From NCBI RefSeq assembly GCF_027497195.1, contig NZ_CP114905.1:3882001-3946000 (forward strand): a stretch of DNA of 64,000 nt, given 5' to 3'. Every line of letters starts with the position of its first letter. Within the stretch, counting starts at the first letter, position 1. Below, one piece after another: positions 8,253 to 19,007 of this stretch. Source of the DNA: Streptomyces sp. WMMC500. GTDB taxonomy: Bacteria > Actinomycetota > Actinomycetes > Streptomycetales > Streptomycetaceae. The notes beneath the pieces were generated by a model. The model was not told the DNA's origin. It saw only the letters and a list, made by a program, of their open reading frames with translations, and searched no databases. The translations under genes and the position numbers were made by a program.

Positions 8253-8948
8253 ATGGTGACCATGCCAGCCCCCTCCGAAAACGAGCCCGCCGGCTCCGGC
8301 GCCGCGCACCCCGACCCCGCCCTCCTCGACCGCTGGACGGCCCTCCTCACCCGCTGCCGGTCCGCCGCCGCGCCCCCCGACCCCGCACCGTACGGGAAGA
8401 ACCTGCTGGAACGGTGGGGTGAGCCGCAGCGGCGGTACCACACCACGGCGCACCTGGCGGCCGTCCTCGACCGCGTCGACGAACTGGCCGACCACGCGGA
8501 GGACCCCGACGCGGTGCGGCTGGCGGCCTGGTTCCACGACGCCGTCTACCGGCCGGAGCGCAGCGAGAACGAGGAGCGCAGTGCGCGACTCGCGCAAGTC
8601 GCCTTGGCGGAGGCGGGAGTTGGGGACGAGCGGGTCGCGGAGGTGGCACGGCTCGTGCGGCTCACGACGAGCCACGACCCGCGCACGGGGGACCGCAACG
8701 GCGAGGTGCTGTGCGACGCGGACCTCGCGGTGCTGGCGGGCCCGCCGACGGCGTACGCGGCGTACGCGGCGGCGGTCCGGGAGGAGTACGGGTTCGTGCC
8801 GGACGCGGCGTTCCGGGAGGGGCGGGCGGCGGTGCTACGGCACCTGCTGGGGCTGCCGCGGCTGTTCCGTACGGAGACGGGGTTCGCGCGGTGGGAGATG
8901 GCGGCGCGGCACAACGTGGGGACGGAGCTGGAGTTGCTGGGCGGGTAG
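8253..8948 (+). CDS. HD-domain metal-dependent phosphohydrolase
   Basis: A 231-residue predicted hydrolase. HD-fold metal ligands are visible: His in YHTTAHLAAVL, the HD pair in WFHDAVY and Asp in CDADLAVL. The substrate is unknown; members of this group often act on nucleotides. It starts at ATG 8253 (a second ATG at 8262 is possible) and is divergent from cutC with only 27 bp between them, so promoters must overlap. Confidence 0.8.
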   Translation: MVTMPAPSENEPAGSGAAHPDPALLDRWTALLTRCRSAAAPPDPAPYGKNLLERWGEPQRRYHTTAHLAAVLDRVDELADHAEDPDAVRLAAWFHDAVYRPERSENEERSARLAQVALAEAGVGDERVAEVARLVRLTTSHDPRTGDRNGEVLCDADLAVLAGPPTAYAAYAAAVREEYGFVPDAAFREGRAAVLRHLLGLPRLFRTETGFARWEMAARHNVGTELELLGG

Positions 8949-8963
8949 GAGGTGCGGTGACGG

Positions 8964-11900
8964 TCAGTCGGTGAGAACGCGCACACCCGGGATGTCCGAG
9001 GCGGTGACGGGCATGCCGTCGGGGGTGCGGCAGTGGTCGAGAACCACGTCAAGACGGCTGAAGCGCGCGAAGGTCTCACGGTCGGGCGACACGACGGAAC
9101 TCACCAGAGCCAGGTCCGTCAGCGACGGTGGGAGGCTCTTGACTCCCCTGAGCCAGGCGTCACCGTCGACGGCGCTGAGCCGCAGGTCCGTAAGACCGGT
9201 GAGTCCCCTCAACTCGTCGAAACCACGAATCGTGGACCGACCGTTTCCGATCAGAAGGATGTAGTCCAAACCGCTGAGCGCGGTCACCGAACCGAGGTCC
9301 TTGTCAGCCACCTCGCGAAGGGCGAGGTTCCTGAGGTCGGGGCAGCGCCGTAGCGCGCTCAGGTCCAGGTCGCCGGAGAAGGGCAACACCAGGTGTTGCA
9401 GCCGGGTCAGCTCCGGGAGAACCGACCCTCCGCGCACCGATCTGGAACCGTGCAGCGACAGCAGCTCCAGATCGGGATGATCTCGCAGGACTGACAGATC
9501 GGCTCCGTCGCCCAGCGACAACGCCTGCAGTATCCGAAGCGGCGGGAGGTCGGCCACGAAATCGAGTCCGCGCACAGGCTGCCGCACGTTGATGCCCGTC
9601 AGCCCCCTCAGCCGGCTCGCCGCACGCAGTTGGCCGGAATGGCTGATGTCCACCATGCGTCCCGCCAGCGGCAAGCGGCACAGGACCCGGTCGGCGTAGG
9701 TGTCCGCGCCGAAGTAGTCCCACGCGCGGACGAGTTCCCTGACGACTCCCCTGCGGTCATCCCCCACGAAGCCTTCCAGCATGTCCAGGGCCTTCTCGCC
9801 CCCGATCAGCGCCACCGTCCGTACCGTCTGCGCCGCCGCCTTCTCCGTCAGCTCCTCAAGCGACGTCGGCAGCCAGCGCAGCAGCGTCGGCCCCACCGCG
9901 GCCAGCGCCGGCGGGTCGGTCTTCCGCCTCGCCGGAAGCAGCGTGGTCACCGCCTCGTCCAAGCGGCCCGCCAGGCCGTCCGGCACCGACGGCAGCGTCT
10001 CCTGGCACGCCACCGCCAGCAGCCGCAGCGTGCGCGCATACCGCGGCTCCTCCTCCGCGCGGTCCAGGATGCCGTCCAGCAACTCCTCCCTCTGCTTCGC
10101 GTTCGCGTGGCCGGCGGTCATGATGATCGTCTCTCGCCACAGATCCAGATGCGCCCGCTCGACCAGGTTGCCGATCCGGTCCTCCTCCGCCGCCTCCTCG
10201 GCCGCCAGGTACTCCTGGAAGGTGCGGTGCACGAAGTCGATGCGGTCCTCGGCAGGGGTCCGCAGGATGCCGGAGCGCTGCCGAAGGTGGCCCAGGACCT
10301 GCGCGCCGTCCACCACGTCCAGGTGCCGCATCCCCTTCAGCTTCGCGGTCACGTACCCGGCCGCCCGCTCGACGTCGATCTCGCTTCTGTTGTTGTCCGA
10401 CAGCCGCCACGCCAGATCCCGCAGGATGACGAGCTTGTCGCCGAGACTCAGCTTGCTCTCCGCCGCACTCGGCACGTTCCGGTCCGCGTCCCGGTCGTGG
10501 ACGAGGGTGTGCAGGGCGTTGCGGTACAGCTCCATCCGGTCGCGCGGCAGTTGGCGGCCCCGGTTCAGGTGCATCGCGCAGAGCATCGCCGCCAGCAGCG
10601 GCGTGCTCGCAAGCGACTGCAGGTGCGCCCGGTCCTTGAGGCTGGTCAGGAGGGACTGTTCGTACTGCGGGAGGTCGTCCACCGCGCAGGGCAGTTCGCC
10701 GCCCAGCTCGCGTACGGCCTGGTGCCACTGGCGTACGAAGGCCGCCAGGTCGGGCGGCGTCATGCGGTCCAGGTGGAGCGCGGTGAAGTCCTCGCGCCGG
10801 AGCCAGTCCGCGCCCGCCGCGGCGGGGCGGGACGTGACGACGACCCGTACGTCCTCGTACTGGCCGAGGAGCCGGCGCAGCCAGTCACGGACCGCCTGGC
10901 GCTCGCGGTGCAGCAGTTCGTCGACACCGTCGATGAGGAGCAGCGCCTTGCCCGCGTCGAGCTGACGTTCCACCCACCCCTTCGGCATGACCCCCGTGAT
11001 GGGGCCCGCCACCCCGTCGAGCATCGCCTCCGGGTTCGGGGGCTTGCGGCCGCTGTAGTCGCGGAGCTTGACGAAGAAGGGCGTGAGGCCGTTCCACGCC
11101 GCCAGCTCGTCCGTGAAGCCCCCGCGCGCCGCGGTGATGGCCAGCCAGCGCAGGAGCGTCGTCTTGCCGGAGCCGGCCTCGCCGCGCAGCAGCACGCGGG
11201 ACGCGCCTCTCAGCGCGGCCTCCACCCGCATGCCGGACGTCTCGGGTCCGCCTTCCTCCCAGTTGCTCATGTCGGGCCGGAGCTGGAGCAGGCCGTGCCG
11301 GGCGGCGCGGCGGATCTCGGCGTCGTCCCCGGTCGTGCGCAGGCTGACGTACGCGACGGAGAGCCGGATGCGGTGCGGCGTCGCCTGGTCGGACGTGCCG
11401 CGGAACAGCTCCACCTCGTCGAGCTCCCGGCTGACCAGCTCCAGGTACGTACGCCGGAAGTCGGTGTCGAGGTCGGAGCCGTCCGGCGCGAACAGCGAGC
11501 GGTCCGGCAGGCGTTCGAGGATCCGCGCCACCTCTGCGCCCAGCGTGGACGTACGGGCCAGCAGCTCGGCGGCGGCGCGCTCCTCGAAGACGGGCAGGCT
11601 GCGCACGATGCGTACGTAGTACGCGACGCACTCGGCGAACAGCGTCTCGTACAGCCGCGACTCCGTCTCGCCGAGGCCGACGGGCGGGGGTACGGACGCG
11701 GTGATGCGGCGGACCAGCTCGGCTGGCCGGGCGTCGGCGACGAGGAGGGCGTCGTCGGAGAGGTCCGCGCGGGCGAACGTGTCGGCGACGGCGTCGATGA
11801 CGGCCTGCCGGCCGCCGGGCTCCAGGCGCTCGAAGGCGTGGGTCAGATAGGGGTCCAGGCGGTCGTAGACCGCGTTGGTGATCTGCTCGAACTGCTGCCG

Positions 11901-12059
11901 GACCTCGCGCTGGAGGCGCACGCCCGGGACCCGTACCCGGATCAGCTCCGCCATCGGCAACTGCCGTTCCTGCGCGCGCTGCCTGCCGCCCAGCCACAGC
12001 TTCGCCGCGGCGTTCGCGACGATCGTCCCGAGCCGTAATGCCGCCGTCTCCGCGAGCAT
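8964..12059 (-). CDS. NACHT-domain STAND NTPase with LRR-like C-terminus
   Basis: A 1031-residue NLR-like ATPase. A helical N-terminal domain (1-250) precedes the NACHT module: Walker A GEAGSGKTTLL (about 293-303), Walker B ALLLIDGVDELL (about 372-383) and a sensor-like VVVTSRPAA. A winged-helix region with IDFVHRTFQEYLAAEE follows near 560-580, then a helical linker and leucine-rich repeats (about 790-1010) with repeating LxxLxLxxS-type units. Bacterial NACHT proteins of this layout include anti-phage sensors. The ATG at 12059 follows GGGAGGGG. There is no obvious partner effector gene; killing could lie in the N-terminal helical domain. Defence is inferred, not shown. Confidence 0.88.
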   Translation of the reverse strand: MLAETAALRLGTIVANAAAKLWLGGRQRAQERQLPMAELIRVRVPGVRLQREVRQQFEQITNAVYDRLDPYLTHAFERLEPGGRQAVIDAVADTFARADLSDDALLVADARPAELVRRITASVPPPVGLGETESRLYETLFAECVAYYVRIVRSLPVFEERAAAELLARTSTLGAEVARILERLPDRSLFAPDGSDLDTDFRRTYLELVSRELDEVELFRGTSDQATPHRIRLSVAYVSLRTTGDDAEIRRAARHGLLQLRPDMSNWEEGGPETSGMRVEAALRGASRVLLRGEAGSGKTTLLRWLAITAARGGFTDELAAWNGLTPFFVKLRDYSGRKPPNPEAMLDGVAGPITGVMPKGWVERQLDAGKALLLIDGVDELLHRERQAVRDWLRRLLGQYEDVRVVVTSRPAAAGADWLRREDFTALHLDRMTPPDLAAFVRQWHQAVRELGGELPCAVDDLPQYEQSLLTSLKDRAHLQSLASTPLLAAMLCAMHLNRGRQLPRDRMELYRNALHTLVHDRDADRNVPSAAESKLSLGDKLVILRDLAWRLSDNNRSEIDVERAAGYVTAKLKGMRHLDVVDGAQVLGHLRQRSGILRTPAEDRIDFVHRTFQEYLAAEEAAEEDRIGNLVERAHLDLWRETIIMTAGHANAKQREELLDGILDRAEEEPRYARTLRLLAVACQETLPSVPDGLAGRLDEAVTTLLPARRKTDPPALAAVGPTLLRWLPTSLEELTEKAAAQTVRTVALIGGEKALDMLEGFVGDDRRGVVRELVRAWDYFGADTYADRVLCRLPLAGRMVDISHSGQLRAASRLRGLTGINVRQPVRGLDFVADLPPLRILQALSLGDGADLSVLRDHPDLELLSLHGSRSVRGGSVLPELTRLQHLVLPFSGDLDLSALRRCPDLRNLALREVADKDLGSVTALSGLDYILLIGNGRSTIRGFDELRGLTGLTDLRLSAVDGDAWLRGVKSLPPSLTDLALVSSVVSPDRETFARFSRLDVVLDHCRTPDGMPVTASDIPGVRVLTD

Positions 12060-12115
12060 GCGCACCCCTCCCTGCCCCTGCACAGCAGACAACCACACGG
12101 GGGTGACAGCCGTGC

Positions 12116-13360
12116 CTATCCCGTCGCCTTCACGGCGCTTTCCGCCACGGGCTCGCCGCACGCCACCAGCCTGGTGCGGCGCGCCGCCGAGCGGCCGGCG
12201 ACCGCCGTCATCGCCACCGCGCCCACCGCCAGCACGGCGCCGGTCCACGCCGTGGCGGCGTAGCCGAGGCCCGCGCTGATGGCGAGGCCGTCCAGCCACG
12301 GGCCCACGGTGTTGCCGATGTTGAACGAGGACGTGGCGGTCGCGCCGGCGAGGCCCTGTGCGGCGCCGGCGACGTCGAAGATGCGGGCGTTGAGGGCGGG
12401 CGCGGTGGTGAAGGCCGTGGCGCCGAGGAGGACGGACAGGGTGACGATCGCCACCGGGTACGCGGCGAGCAGCGCGCACGCCACCAGCACGGCGGCGGTC
12501 GCGGACAGGCCGACGTACATGGTGCCGAACCGGTGGCGGTCGGCCATCCGCCCGCCGACGAGCGTGCCGAGGAACGCCCCGGCGCCGAAGAGCGCGAGCA
12601 CGGTCGGCACCCAGCCGTCGCCGAGGCCGGCCACGTCGGTGAGGAGGGGCGCGAGGTAGGAGAAGAAGGAGAACGTTGCGCCCGCGAAGAGCGCGATCGT
12701 GGCCATGGCGAGCCACACCTGACCGTCGCGGTAGATGCGCAACTCCTCGCGCAGCCGCGGCGGCTCGGCGTCCGCCGCAGGGCCGCCGCCCGGTACGAGC
12801 GCCACCACCCCGACGAGGGCGACGGCGGTCATCAGCGTCACGGCCCAGAACGCGGACCGCCAGCCGAAGTGCTGCCCGAGCAGCGCGCCGCCGGGCACCC
12901 CGGCGACGTTCGCGACGCTCAGCCCGCCGACCATGACCGCCATCGCCCGCGCGCGGGCGCCGGTCGGAACGGTTGCGATGGCGACGGCGGCGCCGACGGC
13001 CCAGAACCCGGCGCAGGCGAGGGCGCTGACGACGCGGGTGGCGAAGAGGACGCCGTAGGAGGTGGCGACGGCCCCCACGATGTGGCCGGCGCCGAAGACG
13101 ACGAGCAGCCCGACGAGGGTGGTGCGGCGGGGGAGGCGGAGGGTGGCGGCGGCGAGGGTCGGCGCGCCGACGACCATGCCGACGGCGAACGCGGAGATGA
13201 GGAGCCCCGCGCGGGGGATGGAGACGTCGAGGTCGTCGGCTATCTCGGGGAGGAGGCCGGAGAGCATGAACTCCGAGGTCCCGAGGGCGAAGACGGCGAC
13301 GCCGAGGACGTACACGGCGACGGGGAGGCGGGCTCCGGCCCGGGGAGCGGTCGGGGACAT
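12116..13360 (-). CDS. MFS efflux transporter (DHA1, AraJ/Cmx-like)
   Basis: A 12-helix drug or sugar efflux pump of about 414 residues. The opening LPVAVYVLGVAVFALGTSEFM and GLLPEIADDL match the AraJ/chloramphenicol-exporter branch of the DHA1 group. The central loop (PADAEPPRLREEL) separates two six-helix bundles. I used ATG 13360 (MSPTAPRAG) because helix 1 then follows closely; ATG 13393 is the alternative and neither has a strong ribosome site. Substrate is unknown. Confidence 0.85.
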   Translation of the reverse strand: MSPTAPRAGARLPVAVYVLGVAVFALGTSEFMLSGLLPEIADDLDVSIPRAGLLISAFAVGMVVGAPTLAAATLRLPRRTTLVGLLVVFGAGHIVGAVATSYGVLFATRVVSALACAGFWAVGAAVAIATVPTGARARAMAVMVGGLSVANVAGVPGGALLGQHFGWRSAFWAVTLMTAVALVGVVALVPGGGPAADAEPPRLREELRIYRDGQVWLAMATIALFAGATFSFFSYLAPLLTDVAGLGDGWVPTVLALFGAGAFLGTLVGGRMADRHRFGTMYVGLSATAAVLVACALLAAYPVAIVTLSVLLGATAFTTAPALNARIFDVAGAAQGLAGATATSSFNIGNTVGPWLDGLAISAGLGYAATAWTGAVLAVGAVAMTAVAGRSAARRTRLVACGEPVAESAVKATG

Positions 13361-13469
13361 GACGAGGGAAACACCAAGGCGAGAGGGGAACATTCCTGCG
13401 ACCGCCCACGGTACGGGGAGAAGCCGCAGGTCGAAAGGGCTCCCCGTGACAGCGGGGGCGCCTCGCCGC

Positions 13470-13769
13470 TCAGCTCGGACCCGTCTGCCTCGGCTGCCTC
13501 GTTTGCCGCGCCTGCCTCCCCCGCCGGCGCAGACCCCCGTCCACCAGCCGGCGCACCAGTTCCTTGGACCCCACCTCCACCGCCCCCCGCCGCACCGCGT
13601 CGGCGTAGCGCGTCGACGGAAGGTCGTAGTGGTCGCCGTCGAACGCCCTCCGCGGCACCCCCATCGACGCCGCGAAGGCGTGCAGCTCCTCGTACGACTC
13701 GTCGCTCACGAGGTGCGACCACATCCGCCCGTGCCCCGGCCAGGTCGGCGGGTCCACGTAGATCGTCAC
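13470..13769 (-). CDS. DUF4031 family protein
   Basis: A 99-residue protein beginning VTIYVDPPTWPGHGRMWSHL, the signature of DUF4031, followed by an ELHAFAASMGVPRRAFDGDHYD stretch typical of the family. Function is unknown. Its GTG start overlaps the stop of the gene upstream (GTGA), so the two are cotranslated. The tail is rich in Arg and Gln. Confidence 0.8.
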   Translation of the reverse strand: MTIYVDPPTWPGHGRMWSHLVSDESYEELHAFAASMGVPRRAFDGDHYDLPSTRYADAVRRGAVEVGSKELVRRLVDGGLRRRGRQARQTRQPRQTGPS

Positions 13770-14143
13770 CCGGCGCCCCCCGGACCCAGGCCGCCCACCC
13801 GGGCCACCACCGCGCCCGTCGTGCCGCACACCCACCGCGGGTCCGGGCCCAACTCCGGCTCGACGTCCAGCGCGTGCGGGCCCGCGGAGTCGACGTCCCG
13901 ACAGACGGGGCACAGCGGCCACCTGCCGTACTTCTCCAGGAGGGCGTCCTGGACGTCCTGGGCCACCAGGCCGTCGAGGTACGCCACACCCTCCGGCCAC
14001 TGCTCCACCCACCAGCGGCGGTGTGCCACGGCGTCCTCGACGAAGGTGACGACGTCCGGTTCCGCCACGTCGCCGGCGGTGAGGTCGGCGAGGATCAGCG
14101 CCCGGGCGCGGTGCAGCGCCACCTCCAGGTCCTGGTGCTCCAT
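13766..14143 (-). CDS. conserved hypothetical protein with CPVC motif
   Basis: A 125-residue protein I do not recognise. A helical N-terminal half (residues 1-60, including VEDAVAHRRWWVEQWPEG) precedes a Cys pair in PLCPVCRD and a short ending that also holds WVCGT, possibly a small metal site. The ATG at 14143 is preceded by GGGAG. It overlaps and probably works with the DUF4031 gene. Confidence 0.65.
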   Translation of the reverse strand: MEHQDLEVALHRARALILADLTAGDVAEPDVVTFVEDAVAHRRWWVEQWPEGVAYLDGLVAQDVQDALLEKYGRWPLCPVCRDVDSAGPHALDVEPELGPDPRWVCGTTGAVVARVGGLGPGGAG

Positions 14144-14243
14144 ACACCCATTCTCCCGCAGTCGGCCCGGTCGGCCCTGACGCACGGGCCGGCCGCCGCT
14201 GTGACCACCGCGCCGGGGTTTTCCACAGGGCTGCCGCGGGGGG

Positions 14244-14280
14244 TTGACTCGCCCTCCGCCGCGAAAATATCTTTCGTGTG
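14244..14280 (+). promoter_or_regulatory. promoter of MurR/RpiR gene, leaderless transcript
   Basis: TTGACT (14244-14249) and TATCTT (14268-14273) are spaced by 18 bp. A start site 7 bp further on falls on the GTG start codon at 14280, and no ribosome site is present, so the mRNA is probably leaderless. Confidence 0.5.
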
Positions 14281-15218
14281 TGAGCTACAGCGTGAAGGAA
14301 ACTTTCACTCCGGACACCCCGACCGGACCCGCGCCGCCCGCGCCGGCCGCCCTTGCGGCCAAGGTGCGCACGGTCGCGCCGTCCATGACGCGCTCCATGC
14401 AGCGCGTCGCCGAGGCCGTCGCCGGTGACCCGGCGGGCTGCGCCGCGCTCACGGTCACCGGCCTCGCGGAGCGCACCGGCACGTCGGAGGCCACCGTCGT
14501 GCGGACGGCGCGGCTGCTCGGCTATCCCGGGTATCGCGACCTCCGGCTGGCCCTCGCCGCCGCCGCGGCCCAGCAGGAGGCCGGGCGGGCGCCGTCGGTC
14601 ACCGCGGACATAGCGGTGGACGATTCGATGGCCGACGTCATCGCCAAGCTGGCGCGGGACGAGCAGCAGGCGCTGGCGGACACCGCGGCCGGGCTCGACC
14701 CCGTGCAGTTGGAGGCGGCGATCGCCGCCATGGCCACCGCCCGGCGCATCGATGTCTACGGCATCGGGGCCTCCAACCTCGTGGGCCAGGACCTGGTCCA
14801 GAAGCTGCTGCGGATCGGCGTCGTGGCGCACGCCTCGCCCGACCCGCACCTGGCCGTGACCAACGCCGTCCAACTGCGCGCGGGCGACGTGGCCATCGCG
14901 ATCACGCACTCGGGCCGCACGGTCGACGTCATAGAGCCCCTGCGCGTCGCGTTCGACCACGGGGCGACGACGGTGGCGATCACCGGCCGCCCGGACGGCC
15001 CCGTCGCGTCCTACGCGGATCACATACTCACCACGTCCACGGGGCGCGAGAGCGAGCTGCGGCCGGCGGCCATGTCCAGCAGGACGGGCCAACTGCTGGT
15101 CGTGGACTGCCTGTTCATAGGCGTGGCCCAGCGGACGTACGAGCGTGCCGCCCCGGCGCTCGCCGCCTCGTACGAGGCGCTGGCGCACCGGCACAGCCCG
15201 CTCCGCCCGCGGCCCTGA
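14280..15218 (+). CDS. MurR/RpiR family transcriptional regulator
   Basis: A 312-residue regulator with an N-terminal RpiR helix-turn-helix (LAERTGTSEATVVRTARLLG, near 60-80) and a C-terminal SIS sugar-phosphate-binding domain (DVYGIGASNLVGQDL and AIAITHSGRTVDVIEPL). The group senses phosphosugars such as MurNAc-6-phosphate or GlcNAc-6-phosphate. It is next to murQ in the same direction, so it likely controls cell-wall sugar recycling. An imperfect inverted repeat GTGAAGGAAACTTTCAC at 14292-14308, inside its own first codons, may be an operator. Confidence 0.9.
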   Translation: MSYSVKETFTPDTPTGPAPPAPAALAAKVRTVAPSMTRSMQRVAEAVAGDPAGCAALTVTGLAERTGTSEATVVRTARLLGYPGYRDLRLALAAAAAQQEAGRAPSVTADIAVDDSMADVIAKLARDEQQALADTAAGLDPVQLEAAIAAMATARRIDVYGIGASNLVGQDLVQKLLRIGVVAHASPDPHLAVTNAVQLRAGDVAIAITHSGRTVDVIEPLRVAFDHGATTVAITGRPDGPVASYADHILTTSTGRESELRPAAMSSRTGQLLVVDCLFIGVAQRTYERAAPALAASYEALAHRHSPLRPRP

Positions 15219-15617
15219 CCCCGCCCGGCGACGCCTGACGACGACCGATGCACCGGCGACCCGCCCTTCGCCCGGGCGCGGCTCCCGCCCACGGCACCGG
15301 ACGCCCTCCGGGGCCCGGGCGGGACGGATGTATCAGATATGTCGGGTGCGGCCCGGTGACGTCCCCGCGGGCGTCCGGGGGCCGGCACCCGACCGCACCG
15401 CCCGCACCCCCCGCACTCTCCGCACCGCCCGCACCCCCCGCACCGCCGTACGACGCCGGCGCCGCCCGGCGGCCGGGCGCGTTCCGCGCGCCGGACGCCC
15501 GCGACGGCACTCCGACCGCCGGCGACCGCACCACGCAAGCCGCCGTGACCGACCCACCTCCGCGGGCGCGCACCGCCCACCGCGCGCCTCGCACCGCATG
15601 GAAAGAGCCGCCCCGAC
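15219..15617. other. 399-bp intergenic region with 24-bp exact direct repeat
   Basis: No gene is visible. The segment contains two identical 24-bp copies starting CCGCACCGCCCGCACC at 15393-15416 and 15420-15443, separated by TCT, so the period is 27 bp. The murQ promoter must lie in the second half, but I see no clear -35/-10. Confidence 0.6.
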
Positions 15618-16553
15618 ATGCCCTCTCCCCCAGCCGAAATCCGCCGGGAGCTGGAAAACCTGACCACCGAGGCGTTCCGTCCTGAGCTGGCCGAGATCGA
15701 CCGTCTCTCCAGCCTGGAGATCGCCAGAATCATGAACGAGGAGGACAGCGGGGTACCGGGCGCGGTCGCCACGCAACTGCCGCAGATCGCCGCCGCCATC
15801 GACGCCACCGCCGAGCGCATGGCCCGCGGCGGCCGGCTGTTCTACCTGGGCGCCGGCACCGCGGGCCGGCTGGGGGTGCTGGACGCCAGCGAGTGCCCCC
15901 CGACGTTCAACACCGACCCGTCGCAGGTCGTCGGCATGATCGCCGGCGGGGACGTGGCGCTCCGCACCTCCACGGAGGGCGCCGAGGACAGCAAGGAGCT
16001 GGCCGCGGCGGACCTGGAGGCGGCGGGCCTGGGGCCCGACGACACCGTCGTCGGCATCTCCGCCTCCGGCCGCACGCCGTACGCCGTCGGCGGCGTGACG
16101 TTCGCGCGCTCCCGGGGGGCGCTGACCATCGGGCTGTCCTGCAACGCCGGTTCGCCGCTGGGCGCGGCGGCGCAGCACGGCATCGAGGTCGTCGTGGGCC
16201 CCGAGCTGATCGCGGGCTCGACGCGGCTGAAGGCGGGCACGGCGCAGAAGCTCGTGCTCAACATGCTGTCGACGATCACGATGATCCGGCTGGGCAAGAC
16301 GTACGGGAACCTGATGGTCGACGTGCGCGCCTCCAACGAGAAGCTGCAGGCCCGTTCGCGGCGCATCGTCGCGCTGGCGACGGGCGCGGGCGACGAGGAG
16401 GTGGAGGCGGCCCTCGCCGAGACCCGCGGCGAGGTGAAGAACGCGATCCTCACCATCCTCGGCGGCGTGGACGGCGGCACGGCGGCACGCCTCCTCGACG
16501 CCTCCCACGGCCACCTGCGCGTCGCCCTGAAGGCCGCGACCGACGTGAGCTGA
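15618..16553 (+). CDS. murQ: N-acetylmuramic acid 6-phosphate etherase
   Basis: Cytoplasmic enzyme that removes the lactyl ether from MurNAc-6-phosphate to give GlcNAc-6-phosphate and D-lactate. The 311-residue protein opens with the family's LTTEAFRPELAEIDRLSSLE region, followed by the SIS core with LFYLGAGTAGRLGVLDASECPPTF and GISASGRTPYAVGG, and the family-specific TSTEGAEDS and AGSTRLKAGTAQKLVLNMLST blocks. Its product is the substrate of NagA encoded at 31-32 kb. The upstream MurR/RpiR gene is the probable regulator. Confidence 0.95.
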   Translation: MPSPPAEIRRELENLTTEAFRPELAEIDRLSSLEIARIMNEEDSGVPGAVATQLPQIAAAIDATAERMARGGRLFYLGAGTAGRLGVLDASECPPTFNTDPSQVVGMIAGGDVALRTSTEGAEDSKELAAADLEAAGLGPDDTVVGISASGRTPYAVGGVTFARSRGALTIGLSCNAGSPLGAAAQHGIEVVVGPELIAGSTRLKAGTAQKLVLNMLSTITMIRLGKTYGNLMVDVRASNEKLQARSRRIVALATGAGDEEVEAALAETRGEVKNAILTILGGVDGGTAARLLDASHGHLRVALKAATDVS

Positions 16554-16757
16554 CCGCGGAGCGCCGGAAGGCGCCCGTGGGCGCCGGGGGCCGAGCGCGG
16601 GACGCCCGCCGCCCGTTCCCGGGTACGGCTCCCGGGCGCGGTTCCCGCGCCGCGGGTCCCGGGTGCGGCTCCCGGCCGGGGCTTCCGGTGCGGCCGTCGG
16701 TCCGTGCCCCGGCATCCGCCCCCTCCCCCGCCCGCCGCACCGCGGCGCAACGCGCCC

Positions 16758-16789
16758 GAGGGCGGCACCCCCTGCGGGGTACCGCCCTC
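16758..16789. terminator. bidirectional terminator between murQ and groEL
   Basis: GAGGGCGG and CCGCCCTC pair around an inner CCCC/GGGG stem. The hairpin lies between the convergent ends of murQ and groEL and can serve both. There is no T-tract, as is usual in Streptomyces. Confidence 0.75.
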
Positions 16790-16854
16790 GGTTCGTCAGT
16801 CGGTCCGGCGCCCGTCCGCAGCCGCGGCGGACGTCCGGAACCGGCGATCCCGGA

Positions 16855-18585
<1,731 letters not shown>

Positions 18586-18604
18586 TCACCGAACCGGTCC
18601 CGTG

Positions 18605-18631
18605 CTGTCACTCTCACTGGGAGAGTGCTAA
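18605..18631. promoter_or_regulatory. CIRCE element 1 (HrcA operator) of groEL
   Basis: CTGTCACTC, nine bases, then GAGTGCTAA. The right arm is perfect and the left arm matches 6 of 9 bases of the CIRCE consensus TTAGCACTC-N9-GAGTGCTAA. It is nearer to groEL than element 2. Confidence 0.75.
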
Positions 18632-18640
18632 CGCCAATGA

Positions 18641-18667
18641 TTAGCACTCGCCCCCTGCGAGTGCAAG
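18641..18667. promoter_or_regulatory. CIRCE element 2 (HrcA operator) of groEL
   Basis: TTAGCACTC, nine bases, then GAGTGCAAG. The left arm is perfect and the right arm matches 7 of 9 bases. It is 9 bp from element 1, so the perfect arms of the two boxes face each other. Confidence 0.8.
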
Positions 18668-18743
18668 CGGGTGGGGGCTTCTCATGCGCAGAGCGGAACC
18701 GGATCGGGGCACCCCGCCCGCCGGGGAGCAGGCGGACAGCAGA

Positions 18744-18771
18744 GGGCCCGCACCCCGGGGGGTGCGGGCCC
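18744..18771 (-). terminator. terminator of cold-shock gene
   Basis: GGGCCCGCACCCC and GGGGTGCGGGCCC form a 13-bp perfect stem with a minimal loop, 33 bp after the stop of the cold-shock gene and about 75 bp upstream of the groEL CIRCE region. Confidence 0.8.
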
Positions 18772-18803
18772 GTCGCGAGTCGTCCGTGGTCGATGCCCGG
18801 CGC

Positions 18804-19007
18804 TCAGCCGCTGACGCGGACCATGTCTGCCTGCGGCCCCTTCTGGCCCTGCGAGATCTCGAACTCGACCCGCTGGCCTTCCTCGAGGGTGCGGTATCCG
18901 TCCATCTGAATCGCGCTGTAGTGGACGAAGACATCCGCACCACCGTCGACCGCGATGAAGCCGTACCCCTTCTCCGCGTTGAACCACTTGACGGTGCCCT
19001 GAGCCAT
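18804..19007 (-). CDS. cold-shock family RNA chaperone
   Basis: A 67-residue single OB-fold protein that binds single-stranded RNA and DNA. Both nucleic-acid-binding motifs are visible: KGYGFIAV (RNP1, about 13-20) and VFVHYSAI (RNP2, about 27-34). Length and sequence are typical of the CspA/SC7.0 family of streptomycetes. It is followed by a strong terminator. The upstream region is unusually AT-rich and probably holds a long 5' leader. Confidence 0.96.
   Translation of the reverse strand: MAQGTVKWFNAEKGYGFIAVDGGADVFVHYSAIQMDGYRTLEEGQRVEFEISQGQKGPQADMVRVSG

Noticed and set aside
8964..13409. One 1481-residue protein joining the NACHT protein with upstream frame
   Set aside because: The first 450 residues are Arg/Pro-rich and antisense-frame noise over the MFS gene; ATG 12059 has a strong ribosome site.
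13470..15194. 574-codon minus-strand frame through the MurR/RpiR gene
   Set aside because: Only its last 99 codons are a recognisable gene (DUF4031); the rest is opposite the regulator.
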